Part shown: positions 45,641 through 56,880 of the stretch, piece by piece
Numbering within the stretch: position 1 is the first letter of the stretch
Layout: the number at the start of each line of letters is the position of its first letter
Source: Ignelater luminosus
Lineage: Eukaryota > Arthropoda > Insecta > Coleoptera > Elateridae
NCBI GenBank assembly: GCA_011009095.1
Contig: VTPC01000915.1
Location: 94,766-158,765, forward strand
Length of the DNA: 64,000 bases
Direction of reading: 5' to 3'
Made by a program: the position numbers and the translations under genes
The notes under the pieces: generated by a model
What the model was told of the DNA's origin: nothing
Database searches by the model: none
Seen by the model: only the letters and a program-made list of their open reading frames with translations

Positions 45641-48600
45641 GGAAATCTTCATTTTTATGTGAATCCATTGCAGTATAATAATTGCCCACTTCTCTGTGTC
45701 CACGTCCATTAATGGAGACTTATGAATTATAATTAATCAGCTTGTTGCATTTGTGTATCACTTAGCGTTTTTGAATGATTGACCGCTCTTTCCTTTTATT
45801 TGGGAAATATTTCTTCTAGTTAAGATTATTATATGTATATATAGAGATTTGTGCCAATATTTCCAATGAAAACCGTTACAGTAATTGGTTAACCGGAAAA
45901 GGAGAATTTGGTCATTGCTCTTTAGATGACCTATTGCTCTGTGATGTATTGTTTATTTCAACTCTCTTATGTTACTTTGTGCAAAAAATGATAGATACGC
46001 AGCTGCATTTTCAGTGAGTCAGAAATCAAAAGCATTATTTTAGAATGAGAACGATACGGTGAGTTCATTTGACGTTTTCATGGGAGACCGTTTTGTTATT
46101 TTGTGCTTCTCTGATGTATTCATTACCCATTTTTACCAATGGCGACCTATTTCTACAATTGCCTTTTTTACTTTACACTCTAAACCTACGTATCTTCTTC
46201 AAGATTGTGCTTGGCTTTTGAATGATCTTAAAGTGTCCTTTTTTGCTCACTTAGGTAGATATTTTCTCATTTGTTTAAATTTTTAAACTTTTTTGTGTTA
46301 GATTAAAAACTTTTACAACCGGATGCGAAAAGTTCTACAGCTTGACCATATCTAGCATGGATACAATATTACTAGCTGTAAATAACATTGCTGCATTGAT
46401 TATATGTACATAATAGCGTAATGAGACACTTCTATTACAGATCATAGAAAAACATGAGAAGACAAGGTGTGACCGTTTATTTACCATTTTAAAAGGAAAA
46501 TACATTTTTGTAACTGTTGTAAAACATAATTGTTTGTTGTAGGTGTTCCACAAAATCTTGTAGAACACTTGTAAGATTTTGCAACACACTAATATTATTT
46601 TTGGCATTTTACAGTAATGACCTACAAAGTATAATGATTTGGACAGCAAACGTCAAAACAAGATTTACTAGCTTCTAACTCTAATAGATTGAGGGAACAG
46701 AGAAAATAGCGTGTGCGACTTCTCTGGAAAGTGCTTCTACGACTTTCCACACTTTGTTATTCAAATAATTACCATTGGATCAAATACGGTTAGTTTTGCG
46801 CTGGATGAAGAAGAAAACAAAAATCGGTTGTGCTTTATGTGTGGGTTTTAGGACTCAATTTAAGAAAGTCTAGTGCTACCGGTGAAAGAAGACACATTTT
46901 TAATAAAGATGCTTTTGACTTCTACCGGAGTCAGAAAGAATGATCCAAATTACTTGAACCCTAAAACCAAATTGTAATTCCTTGTGCATTTTCCCAAATG
47001 GCATCGCGTTACAGATCTATCAGATCTAGGTGTTTATTTATGTACGATAGATAGTTAATTGTGTCTTATTAAGAGACTAGTCGCAATCACGAAACATCTT
47101 TTGTCCAGCATTCGAAGGCAACCATCCCTTCTCTAATCAAAATATTGTCTATTCCACTGTTTTTGGAATTGGAATATAAATACCAACGTTAGCATTTATA
47201 ATCATTTTTGGAACGTCGATGAAGTTGTCTAAAACCTAAACCTTGACTTGATGCTTAAGTGGTTATTCCATTACCATTATAGAATAAAAGACTTTGCGGT
47301 TACCTATATTTGTTTCAGAATTATGCTATTGGAGAACTTCAGAGAATTCAGAACTAAGGTATCACTAAACAAAGATTTGCTTCTACTTAGGTGTGTTCTT
47401 TTTTTTGAGTACACAAAAGATGTGCATTAGACATTGCAATTATAGACATAAATTTTTAGCTGCACGTATTATAATGTAGAACAATAATATTTTATTTTTA
47501 TTGTAACGGTTCAGCGAGATGCAATATTAAAAGCAATTTTTCACATGCATTAATCACGCTGCAAATGTTGTATATGCACACATAGTCGTCATATATTACT
47601 CCAGGTAAAGCATTTATTTAATATAAAACAAAAAATATTGACTGCCCTTTCACATTTCCGTAAAACAATAGCTGAACATCAAATGGAAATCATGCAAACC
47701 GCTTTTTTTCCTCAGCACAAAACAAACGTACAGTTCCACATTTGACGTGAATAAGATATTTAAAAAACAATCTCGATTAATATGTGCGCATTATTTTTGT
47801 CCAGACATGTGAAAACATTGTACTACTCTGCCGTCAACCGTGCTTTTATATTCAACAACTTATCTCATCAAAAACTGTGATCCCCGGATTTAGAATCCAT
47901 CGAACTTCAAAATAGCAAGTAAGCCCGCCGTTCATTTTACACTAGCGTTAACATATTAGCAAGGCTTCAAATCTAAATCCCTGAAATAATTTCCCATGAG
48001 TCCTATGATTATATGATTTCTGTTTACCTGGCGGTAATTTTCAGTATAAGCTGTGCCTTTGAGATATGACCGGTATTTGCGCACGCACTTGCGATAAAGA
48101 ATCTGTTGATTCCCTTTAAAATACTCTTTTAAATCCCCCCCAGATTTCCAGTACCTTCATCTAGTTTTACGAGGTTCCGTATTAAATTCTTAATAAAAAC
48201 AGAAACACATCGTTTCCTTCCGTATGAGAACAATGTTACAATTAGATGAGTGTTCCAATTAAGTGACGTATACCTGTTCTGTATCACATTTCACCCTACA
48301 GCATTCATCATTTATGCGTGAGGAGTAAATATTTTATAGACGGTAAATCGTAAGTAGAAATATGGGAGTGCCACAACCGAATTTCTCAAGGGATGAAGAG
48401 AAGCGACGCCCTACCAGTGGCATTTTGACAGCTGTAGACCTCCGGGAATTGCGAATTAAATTTTCATGTTTCTACTACTGACATGCACGTAGTTTGCACT
48501 TAGTTATTGCTCACAACCCGATTGCAACTTTCAGTTACTAAGTTCGAACTAAGATCTAACTTTTTACTGTTTTCCAAATATACAAAAAGACTAACATTAT

Positions 48601-50157
48601 AGCTTTTTTATCAATCTACAGTTTTGGGATAATTCTGAATTTAGCACGTTTGGTACCAACACGTACCTGTAAAATCCATCAAAACATTTTAACTAAATTA
48701 CCTTCTAACTCCTACCCTTTAAAATAAGCAATAACGAACAAGTTTCATTTCCCTTCGTATTCACAATATTATACAAGTCGAGTCTAATAACAAAAGAAAC
48801 ACGAAAGTGCATCACGATATATTGCATGAAACCGAGCTAATCTCGCCCTATACTTTGAGAATGTTACAACGACTTCCCCTGTCTTAACACCCATCAATAC
48901 TTAATCGCTTTGGGCCAGGGCTGAACTCACGTAAACCTCCATCTAACCTCTCCTAATAATCCTTAATCATATATTCATACTCTTGTCAGAATTACTGTCC
49001 ACCTTTAATGTGGTTTAGATGGAGTTTAAAAATGCATAATGCCACCTCTACCAGGCTTGTGTATTGTATAATACATGAATACGCTACAATGCCATTTCTT
49101 GGAAAATATCAGCACGTGCCGTGTAGGTTTTCAAGTTGTGTTTGCATAATAACAAACGGGAAGACAAATTGCTTTTTAAAAACACAAATGATGTTGAAAA
49201 CAGGTGAAAACGAACGCGAGTAATGTAAGTGCATATCTCAATTTGGCGAAACTGATTGATTAATATTCGATAATTTGATGGAAGTGGATGATTAATCAAC
49301 GTGCGATGGTGATGATTGATTGACATTTCTCAACTTAAAAAAATTTAATCAGTGTAAATAAATGGTATATCTCCATTTTATTTCACACTTCCTAAGCACA
49401 TTTCAGTTTCAGATATTATATTTTCATGTCTTCCGAACTAAAGCTAATTCAGAAAACATTAATATTTTACGTAAATGTAGTAAATAATATGAGAATAAGG
49501 ACAGCTGTCTAGAAGAAGACGATTGTTTTTTTAGTTTTATTGAAACAGTTTTGTGTTTTACTTGTGATTTTAAAAGGTTAATAGTTCATGGAATGCGTAT
49601 AATTTATTGCTTTTTTCCACAATTGGAAAAATAAAAAATAAACAAATATTAAAGTTTGCTGTTTTCAATTACATCCTATGTAAACACTCAGTATCTAATT
49701 ACTTTATTCGCCATCCCTATCAAACGCTGTGGTCTTGCATATTCGCCTTTTTCCTTGGTAATTTAACATCTTGATATTGGTTTAGAAAACTTCACGTGCT
49801 ATTGATTAATAAATCAATTCTGCTGTTCTCTGAGTTTTCATTATACAATATGATCGAGAAAAAACGTCGTCTAGAAGGCATTGGAATTTGTTTTTAAAGA
49901 AATTCTTTCGATCGGCATTTCACGTCTGACAGTTCGTGAAATATAGATGAAAGAGAAAATAACAAATGGTTGCCCGTCGTCATACTGGATTTGAATCTTC
50001 CATAGTTTTGAGTGTACGGAATGTGTTCAACATAGTGTGAAGTTGATATTTGAATGATATTTATCTTAAAAGCGTGTAACATTTGTTGTCACCATAATAA
50101 CACGCTTCAAGTTAGTCAGAAGGGTTATAAACTTAATTTTTATGTGAAATGATGAGA
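45641..50157. other. AT-rich non-coding stretch with short hairpins
   Basis: No gene was supported. Small perfect stem-loops lie at 46551-46581 (CAAAATCTT/AAGATTTTG) and 46725-46749 (TGGAAAGT/ACTTTCCA). A strong acceptor-like site, TTTTTTTCCTCAG, ends at about 47715 and is followed by 31 open codons without a donor. Around 48040-48460 the composition is more balanced. Confidence 0.4.
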
Positions 50158-50605
50158 ACTTTCTTCTCCAGAATAATGAAAAAGTGTAACGGGCTAGTGC
50201 TCAAAGGTATGCACAAGTCCCGTCCAGACCAATGGTAGATGTTAAATCCCGTAGCTCATGCCGCAGATGGGGTGGATTCTCAAATAAACTTGGCTAATCT
50301 CTCACAAAGAGAAGCTCACCGTTTTCCAAAACTCTTATTAAACTAATAGATGGTCGTAAAAGAGGGCGCCAGCAGTCGTAGATCGAAGGGTTCTGATGGT
50401 CGGTCACGCGAATACTCGTGAATCCGACACCCTGTATATAGGCCTCTTACGAAACCTCACCCTGTGTGTAACTTACCTCGTGGAAGCTCTATTAAAACTC
50501 GCTCTGACGTTTCGCCAATGAGACTCAATACACAAAATAAACACTGTATAAGCACTTGATTTGTCTTACTTAATTTTGCTAAGGAAGTCCTCTGAAGACT
50601 TCCTT
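50158..50605. other. GC-richer repeat-like segment, possibly retroelement-derived
   Basis: About 300 bp of balanced composition ends near ACACCCTGTATA (about 50430), a sequence common at insect repeat ends. A second CACCCTGTGTG follows at about 50460. On the minus strand, CGAAACGTCAGAGC (about 50502-50515) resembles a motif I associate with Penelope-like and other insect retroelements. A hairpin AAGGAAGTC/GACTTCCTT (50581-50589 and 50597-50605) closes the segment. No open frame or RNA polymerase III promoter could be defined, so the family is unknown. Confidence 0.35.
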
Positions 50606-52859
50606 CTTTTAAAACGATACAAGAGAGAAATGCCAATTCAATATTTACTCCTCTCTTGAGCAAAGATATCTAGTCTATAATTGAAATTTGGAATATACAC
50701 TACGTACTTTTTGATAGCCAAAAGAACAAAATAATGAAATTAAGCTACTTCGCCTGGACCAGAGATCCACTTACAAAAACAAAAATACAAGAAGTCGACC
50801 TTACTTAAATTTATTAAAACAATAATGATAATTAAAAAAAATGAGTCAAACACACGCAAACAAAAATACAAAAACAATAACAAAAGAATATCAATAAGAG
50901 GCATAAATTAATTTCTGTTTGGAGAACAGAGTCGATAAAATAATAAAAACAGAAACAAACTATAAGAAAAACAAATTATTACAATAAACAAAGCGAAATG
51001 ATTCTGTTACGTTAAAATTTTAAAATAGAACACAAAAGATCAAAATTCAAATATTAATTAACCCGACTAAGGTAAACTTGACCATAAATGGTTAAATATT
51101 GACAACTGAACTTTACATTTAAGAACAAAGAAATGATTGCCAAGTTAGTAATTTTGTTGCAACAATTTATCAAACACCAGCTAAAATTACCTGGGAACGT
51201 TCCTGTTACAAATTAGTTAAAAAGTTACTTGTAAAAATTATGATTCAATAAAACAATACGAAACTGATCCTGTCTAAGCAAAGTTTTCGTATAAAATATT
51301 TCACAAAGTTCGACGTTCTCCTAGTCTTTAAACATTAAAATTCATATAATAAAACATAGCAGGTTTTCTTTCTTACTCATACAGGAATTCTTTCTTTCAA
51401 AAGGTATGTGCAGACCTCTGTTTTCCGACGAAAGGCAGCTAGATCCAATAATTGAGAAAACTTTAATTTCGCAGAACAACCACTTATTTTAGGTTAATCG
51501 CAAAAAAAACATAAGAACAAAATCCAGACGTTTACACACAATTTTATAAACGAAAATCACTGAGTCTCAGGCACTATTAAAATTTTGCGGAGCTTCCAAA
51601 ATGTAGTATACACACAGTTGCTACACCAACGGGGCCAAAATGGTTGCGTTCCTACCCTCTACAATTTCTGCTTCCTGGAGGACACCAGCGTAATTATATT
51701 TGGGTTATACATTCCCCACGATAACGAAACTTATAAGCCTTCCTGTTGGCAAACAAACCACTTTCTTCCACGTAATGCCTAACCTCTGCGTTTTTTTGTT
51801 ACGCAGTTCGTACTTACGGAAGTGGGGTTAAAAAGTCGGATATACACCCTAACAGATTAAGACATTAATACTCTTTATGCGACAATGGAAAATTTTACTT
51901 GTAGATTCGCTAGTTTGAATTGACTTCCCCGAGACTGTGTAATTGCAGTATTGCAACTAATGATTCTGGGAATTTGATATTGGAAATCAACGAAAGACAC
52001 GTCTACTGGAGTCTAGGTGACGAGACCACAAAAATATTAATTCTTTAAAATAACATTATAACAAACATTCGTTTAATGAAACAATTTAAATATTGCGCGT
52101 CAAGAAAACAAATACCTGAACGATATTGAAAGACAGGGGCGGATTTAGTGCGAATTTGAAAATAACATTACAAAAGTTACAGTAAGATTATTGAATCGAC
52201 AAAACTTAATTGTTTTGACTGACTGAGTTTGTTGGCTCCTTAGAAATCGTGGAACCTTATCATGAGTAAAAAAATATTTACGGTATTTATTCACTTTTGG
52301 GATGTTTGAAGGGAACATTTGCACAAGTTTATATCATAGGTGTTATTTGAAATACTGAGAACAGTAATGATAAGAACTAGTTTGTCTATTTAGGAACATT
52401 TTTTAGATGTTTTCTTAATAATATAATATTTACAATTTTAAAAATTGGCACGATATATTAAGTATTCAATAATGTATTGTATAAAGCGTCAAGAGTGGAA
52501 TATAGCAGCATAATACGGAAGTTCTACCCTTACTACTTGTACTAATTCACTATTAATCTCGACTTCGGAATGTTTTTGTCAAAGATAAAATCACGTCTAT
52601 CGAAATTCGATCCACCAAATAGATACGTTAACGCTAAGGTTACTCGACTGTGTCAGTATTATCAACTGTCGTATTTATTAAATTGTATGTAACGTACGTT
52701 GTGCAGAAACACTTTCATATCTTGTATGTACTTTAAGTTAGACTCTTTGACATCACAAATGTTTTTACGTATCTGACTTTATATTATGAACCTGAAAATT
52801 GATTTGTTTGCTTGTTTTACTATCAACCTTTGGTGAATGTGACAGAAACTTCTCGTATA
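50606..52859. other. A-rich stretch, then AT-rich DNA
   Basis: From about 50680 to 51560 the plus strand is strongly A-rich, as at 5000-5760, with ACAAAAACAAAAATAC-like words. It may be the body or 3' region of a minus-strand retroelement, or biased intron sequence. A more balanced patch follows at 51580-51780 (a 65-codon plus-strand frame not recognised). The rest is ordinary AT-rich DNA. Confidence 0.35.
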
Positions 52860-53169
52860 GGGCGTTTTAGCTTACTAAGGCCATAGGAATTTTAATATGG
52901 GATCAGGGATCATATTAAGATCAGAGTTTGCTTGTGTCCACTATAAGTATTAAAAAATTAAGTAAAATGACATTTTAGAAACCAAAACAATTATTTTCAT
53001 TAGGTGTCAACTAATGATGTTTATTAAAATGTCGTTGTTTTGTTTACTCATTTTCTAAAATGTCATTTTACATTATTCTTAATCCTTATAGTAAACATAA
53101 GTTAACTCTAATCCTAATAAATTTTGCTATGTTAAAATTGCTATGGCCTTAGTAAGCAAAAACACCCGG
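52860..53169. mobile_element. Long fold-back element, 310 bp, TATA flanks
   Basis: The two halves are inverted copies. The outer ends GGGCGTTTTAGCTTAC and, in reverse complement, CCGGGTGTTTTTGCTTAC both lead into ACTAAGGCCATAG. Near the centre TAAAATGACATTTTAGAAA is matched exactly in inverse. The middle of the arms is more diverged. TATA flanks both ends (52856-52859 and 53170-53173), consistent with a TA or TATA target site. Only about 35 bp at the centre are unpaired. No protein is encoded. Transcripts across it would form a long double-stranded hairpin. Confidence 0.85.
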
Positions 53170-56100
53170 TATATGGTCTTCGATCAAAATATAATTCACG
53201 AATGTTATTTAGCACTTCTCAGCATTGTCAAGTAATTGTGGCAAAGATATGTCAAAGTACTGCAAGGTGGTACTGCTATAAGTATTCGTATCCAACAATT
53301 CCAAGAAATTGAAAAGAATATAGCCTGAAGGATGAAGATGTACTTTATTTGTTAAGTCGACCTTAGAAATTACACTCTTTTGTCTGACTTACTGATTACT
53401 ACGAGTATGTTATCTCTAAATCTGATGAATGTCATACGTCCCACACAAGCCTATTAAAAAAGTTTTACTATCCGTTTTTGTTTCATAGTTCAATTTGATG
53501 CATAAAAAGTTTTTCAGATAATGAAAAATGAAGGTTCCATCTAATTAGTAAAATGGCATATAGAGATATTTGAAGACTCCCTTGAACTTCTGAAGTTAAC
53601 CAAAACAATAACAATTGATTTGAATTTGTTTTGTCTTTATTTTTAGTTTTCTATATTTGTTGGTTCTTATTCTATGAAAGGGTGTTAAATGTTGGAAGAA
53701 ATTTCGAGTTGTGATTACTGAGAAGAATTCTAAGTTCGTATTTGAAAATGATGTTACCCAACAAAGGCTCAAAGAGACGAAACGATATCTTGGGAAAATA
53801 ATCTTCTATAACATTATTGTCACGCATAAGTGGTTTTGAGTCTTTAGTATTAGAAATAAATTCAGAAAACAATAATATAGGTCGTTGATAGTTGGTACCA
53901 ACATGAATCTTTTCACTACATTACTAAATAGGATCGACATATATTACGAAGTACTTCCAAGTATGGCGAATATGTTTCTTTCTACCATACTGACTGTGAA
54001 GGACTGCTATGGCGATATGTGGACATACACACATATCACCTTTACCGCCAATAGAGACCGCATCAGCTTGTTTGACTTTTATTCTTTCTTTCATGATATT
54101 ACCAAAGAGTTACAAATTACTCTTAGGAAATAATTTTCTGTTAAAAGTTTGAATTTAATTTCAATGTTTTACCTAAATATCTTATTTATGTGTACGACAA
54201 AATCTTCAACGATAAGTGAACAAACTCTCCTGCATTCTCTCGTACTTCCTCTTTTCTGAAATTTAATAAGACCTTAAAAAGATAAACCGTAACAAATATA
54301 ATCTTTGTGCAGTTTCATTAATGTAATTCTTATCATTCCTTAATTAATATTGTTTATTGTTTGAAATTCCAAGTAGATACCTGTTGTAGTCTTTATTTTC
54401 AAGGAATTGTTATTACTGCCTGCGCTGAAAAGCGGAAAAGCCGTTCGTGGAAGATTTTATCAAATCCTATTAAATTTACTTTATGATGAATTTTAATGTT
54501 GTATAGAGCTAAATGAATTTTCATTCGTATCTAAATAACAATTAATGGAGTTTCTTTAAGGAATCCTCATAACATGTAAATTGTACTTATAAAGATACTT
54601 CGCCACTATTAATTTAAGTTGCTTTAATGTAACCAAAGCGAGTTTTGTTCTCTAGTTATTAATGTTTCATCTGATTCTTCTAGAAGCGCACACTTAACAT
54701 CTAGTAATTATCTTGTGGTTGTATTTTACAATAAAATAATACCCACACATATACAAACATCAATATCATAGAAGCTTTACTATGAATTATTTTCGATAAT
54801 AACATGCTAGAACAAAATAGCAACATACATATTTATATTAACAGCCAAAAACAAAGCGGCATACAACGCCCTAGAAAGTTTGAAATTGCCGTTAATATTA
54901 TACCACGTTAACGTTAAAATGGTATTTATGTACATGTAACATTATATAAATAAAAAATATAATTTACAAAATGTTTACCATTTATATCTTAAGTCACTTC
55001 AGACAAAATCTCACAGTTTTATTGATTTTTGCCAAACACTACATCTCTGTGGTGCACGTTCCAAAAGTAAAGCCCTTGAATATTCGTCAGTCGTCGTATA
55101 TTGGAAATTTTTGCCGTGAAACATTTGTGCAACCAGTTTACAACTGTAAAAGTGAATAGGTTCTTTTTATTTGATTCCCAACAATAAATCTGTGTATAAC
55201 ACCGCAAGCGGAACACATTTTTCGGTGTTCGATATTTCGATTTGTAATCTCAACAATGACGAATGTTCGGCAATCTAGCAAAATGGTCAATTTCTGTCGC
55301 GCTCTGCCGGATATTGAAGAATAGTCTTCGGTCAATAGATATTTCGTTACACCACTGACAGCAACTTGGTCAGAATATAAATTATATTTTCACATAGGTG
55401 ATTCTTGAAATTGGAAACTATCATCGTTGCTTATTTAAAATTCCATCGCTGGCTTTTAGACAATAATACATTATACAATGTAGTGATTGGTTTTTAAATT
55501 AGGTTAATCCAAGCAGGCACATCATAAATTCTCAATCCATTTCCAGAGCTTTGGGCGTAAGTAATCATTATTTGAAGTAATAATGGGATGGGCAACATAA
55601 CTCATTCGTTAGGGCCGTCACGAAATAACTCTAGTTTACCTTCGACGGATTTAGATTTTTTTAATTTATCGAAACATAAATAGTTAATTTTACGTACTCG
55701 TATTAGAACAGACAGGAAGACATGCAGGGGCAGATTCTAAAGACAAAATTAACCTCTAAATTTATAGCTCGCTTTCCTGCATTTCCGACGCTCTTATTAA
55801 TGATGTAAGTTAAAAAGCACTCAACAAGAATTCTTTTGAACAATTTAAATCTCCAGATTCATTTTTAAAAATTTAATTAATATGTTTGTCTCTTTCTAAG
55901 TTTTTCGCTTGAAACATTCCACTTTTAGTAAAGATTGATCGTCAGTTTTAAAGACAGCCTTTGGATAAAAACATAACTCGCTAATTTTTCAAACCGATTA
56001 ACATCATCGCATAAATCATTTTCAAAGCAGAAGGCGTTCGAAGAGCGAAATTGTCATAGCAAATTTCATTTGGCGTTGTACGAACGGGGGAAAGTAAAGT

Positions 56101-56194
56101 GAAAGTTTTAAGTCTGAGGGAACCACAACTTAATTAATTTAAATTTAATTTAAACTTATCCTAGAAAATTTTATGAGAAATGAACATATTTAAC
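53170..56194. other. AT-rich non-coding stretch
   Basis: No gene was supported. An 82-codon frame (53885-54133) and two overlapping minus-strand frames (55019-55335) are not recognised. A 26-bp near-palindrome at 54900-54925 is listed separately. Confidence 0.4.
54900..54925. promoter_or_regulatory. 26-bp near-palindrome around TTAACGTTAA
   Basis: ATACCA and TGGTAT flank the perfect palindrome TTAACGTTAA with two-base gaps on either side. Of 26 positions, 22 are symmetric. It may be a dimeric DNA-binding site or chance in AT-rich DNA. Confidence 0.4.
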
Positions 56195-56223
56195 TTGAGA
56201 GAATCCATTAAGGATTCTCTCAA
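56195..56223. repeat. Perfect 12-bp hairpin
   Basis: TTGAGAGAATCC (56195-56206) and GGATTCTCTCAA (56212-56223) are exact complements around the loop ATTAA. It is the tightest hairpin in the window. No T-run follows it, so a terminator is unlikely. Its function is unknown. Confidence 0.85.
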
Positions 56224-56733
56224 CTTTCTGGTTATCTGGAACTCGAACTAAGGTTTGTAATTTGACCTGGATTCTTCCGCGCCATAAAACTGAAATACCA
56301 TTTCAGTCGATACAGTACATTTCACAAATTGTGAAAACTGCGCCAATTCATTCCGACTCCCCCGTATCAAAGCTCCTAAACGGCATTTTTGTGTTTCTAT
56401 TCCCCACTGTGTATTAAATAATGCATTAGAATAAACAGAAATTTATACGATGAATTATTTTGTACGGGAGTGCACAAATACACCTATACAGAAGGGAAAT
56501 ATTTTATAAAGTTACACGAGGCTTCACTGTTTAAATAAACTTTTCCTTTTTGTAAATTCTAAATATCTTCAGGACGTCCTCGAGAAGTTTTCCAATCACC
56601 TGTAATTTTATTATCTTCTTTATTATATCAGAAACGATAAGTTTGGAGCGTTCCAGATTTGAAGAATGGGGTAGACTCGCTCTGTAAAAACATGCTCCCC
56701 TATAATCCAGGTCCTGTTATTGAAACGTATTAG

Positions 56734-56880
56734 AAGGAAAAGAAATCTGTAGATAAATCATCCCTAAATAGATGGGTGGACACGAGTTGTGACAGAGATA
56801 ACGACCCAGAATGCATAATGCGCCTGCAGGAGGCGGAATATCTGAAGGTGGAACGATCAAGCGGCTATCCAAACCTTTAG
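56734..56880 (+). CDS. Candidate terminal exon, 48 coding-like codons
   Basis: The frame is open from AAG at 56734, just after TAG of ACGTATTAG, which can be read as a splice acceptor, to TAG at 56878-56880. The 3' half has strongly coding-like codons (CGC CTG CAG GAG GCG GAA TAT CTG AAG GTG GAA CGA TCA AGC GGC) in very AT-rich DNA. The C-terminal part reads RWVDTSCDRDNDPEC and then RLQEAEYLKVERSSGYPNL. It is acidic and helical in character and looks like the end of a protein. T-rich sequence follows the stop. There is no ATG near the start, so a 3' exon fits better than a whole gene. The protein was not recognised. Confidence 0.4.
   Translation, partial: KEKKSVDKSSLNRWVDTSCDRDNDPECIMRLQEAEYLKVERSSGYPNL

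Noticed and set aside
50241..50275. Possible tRNA-derived SINE promoter (TAGCTCATGCC and GGTGGATTC)
   Set aside because: The spacing between the A-like and B-like boxes is too short and the B-box is a poor match.
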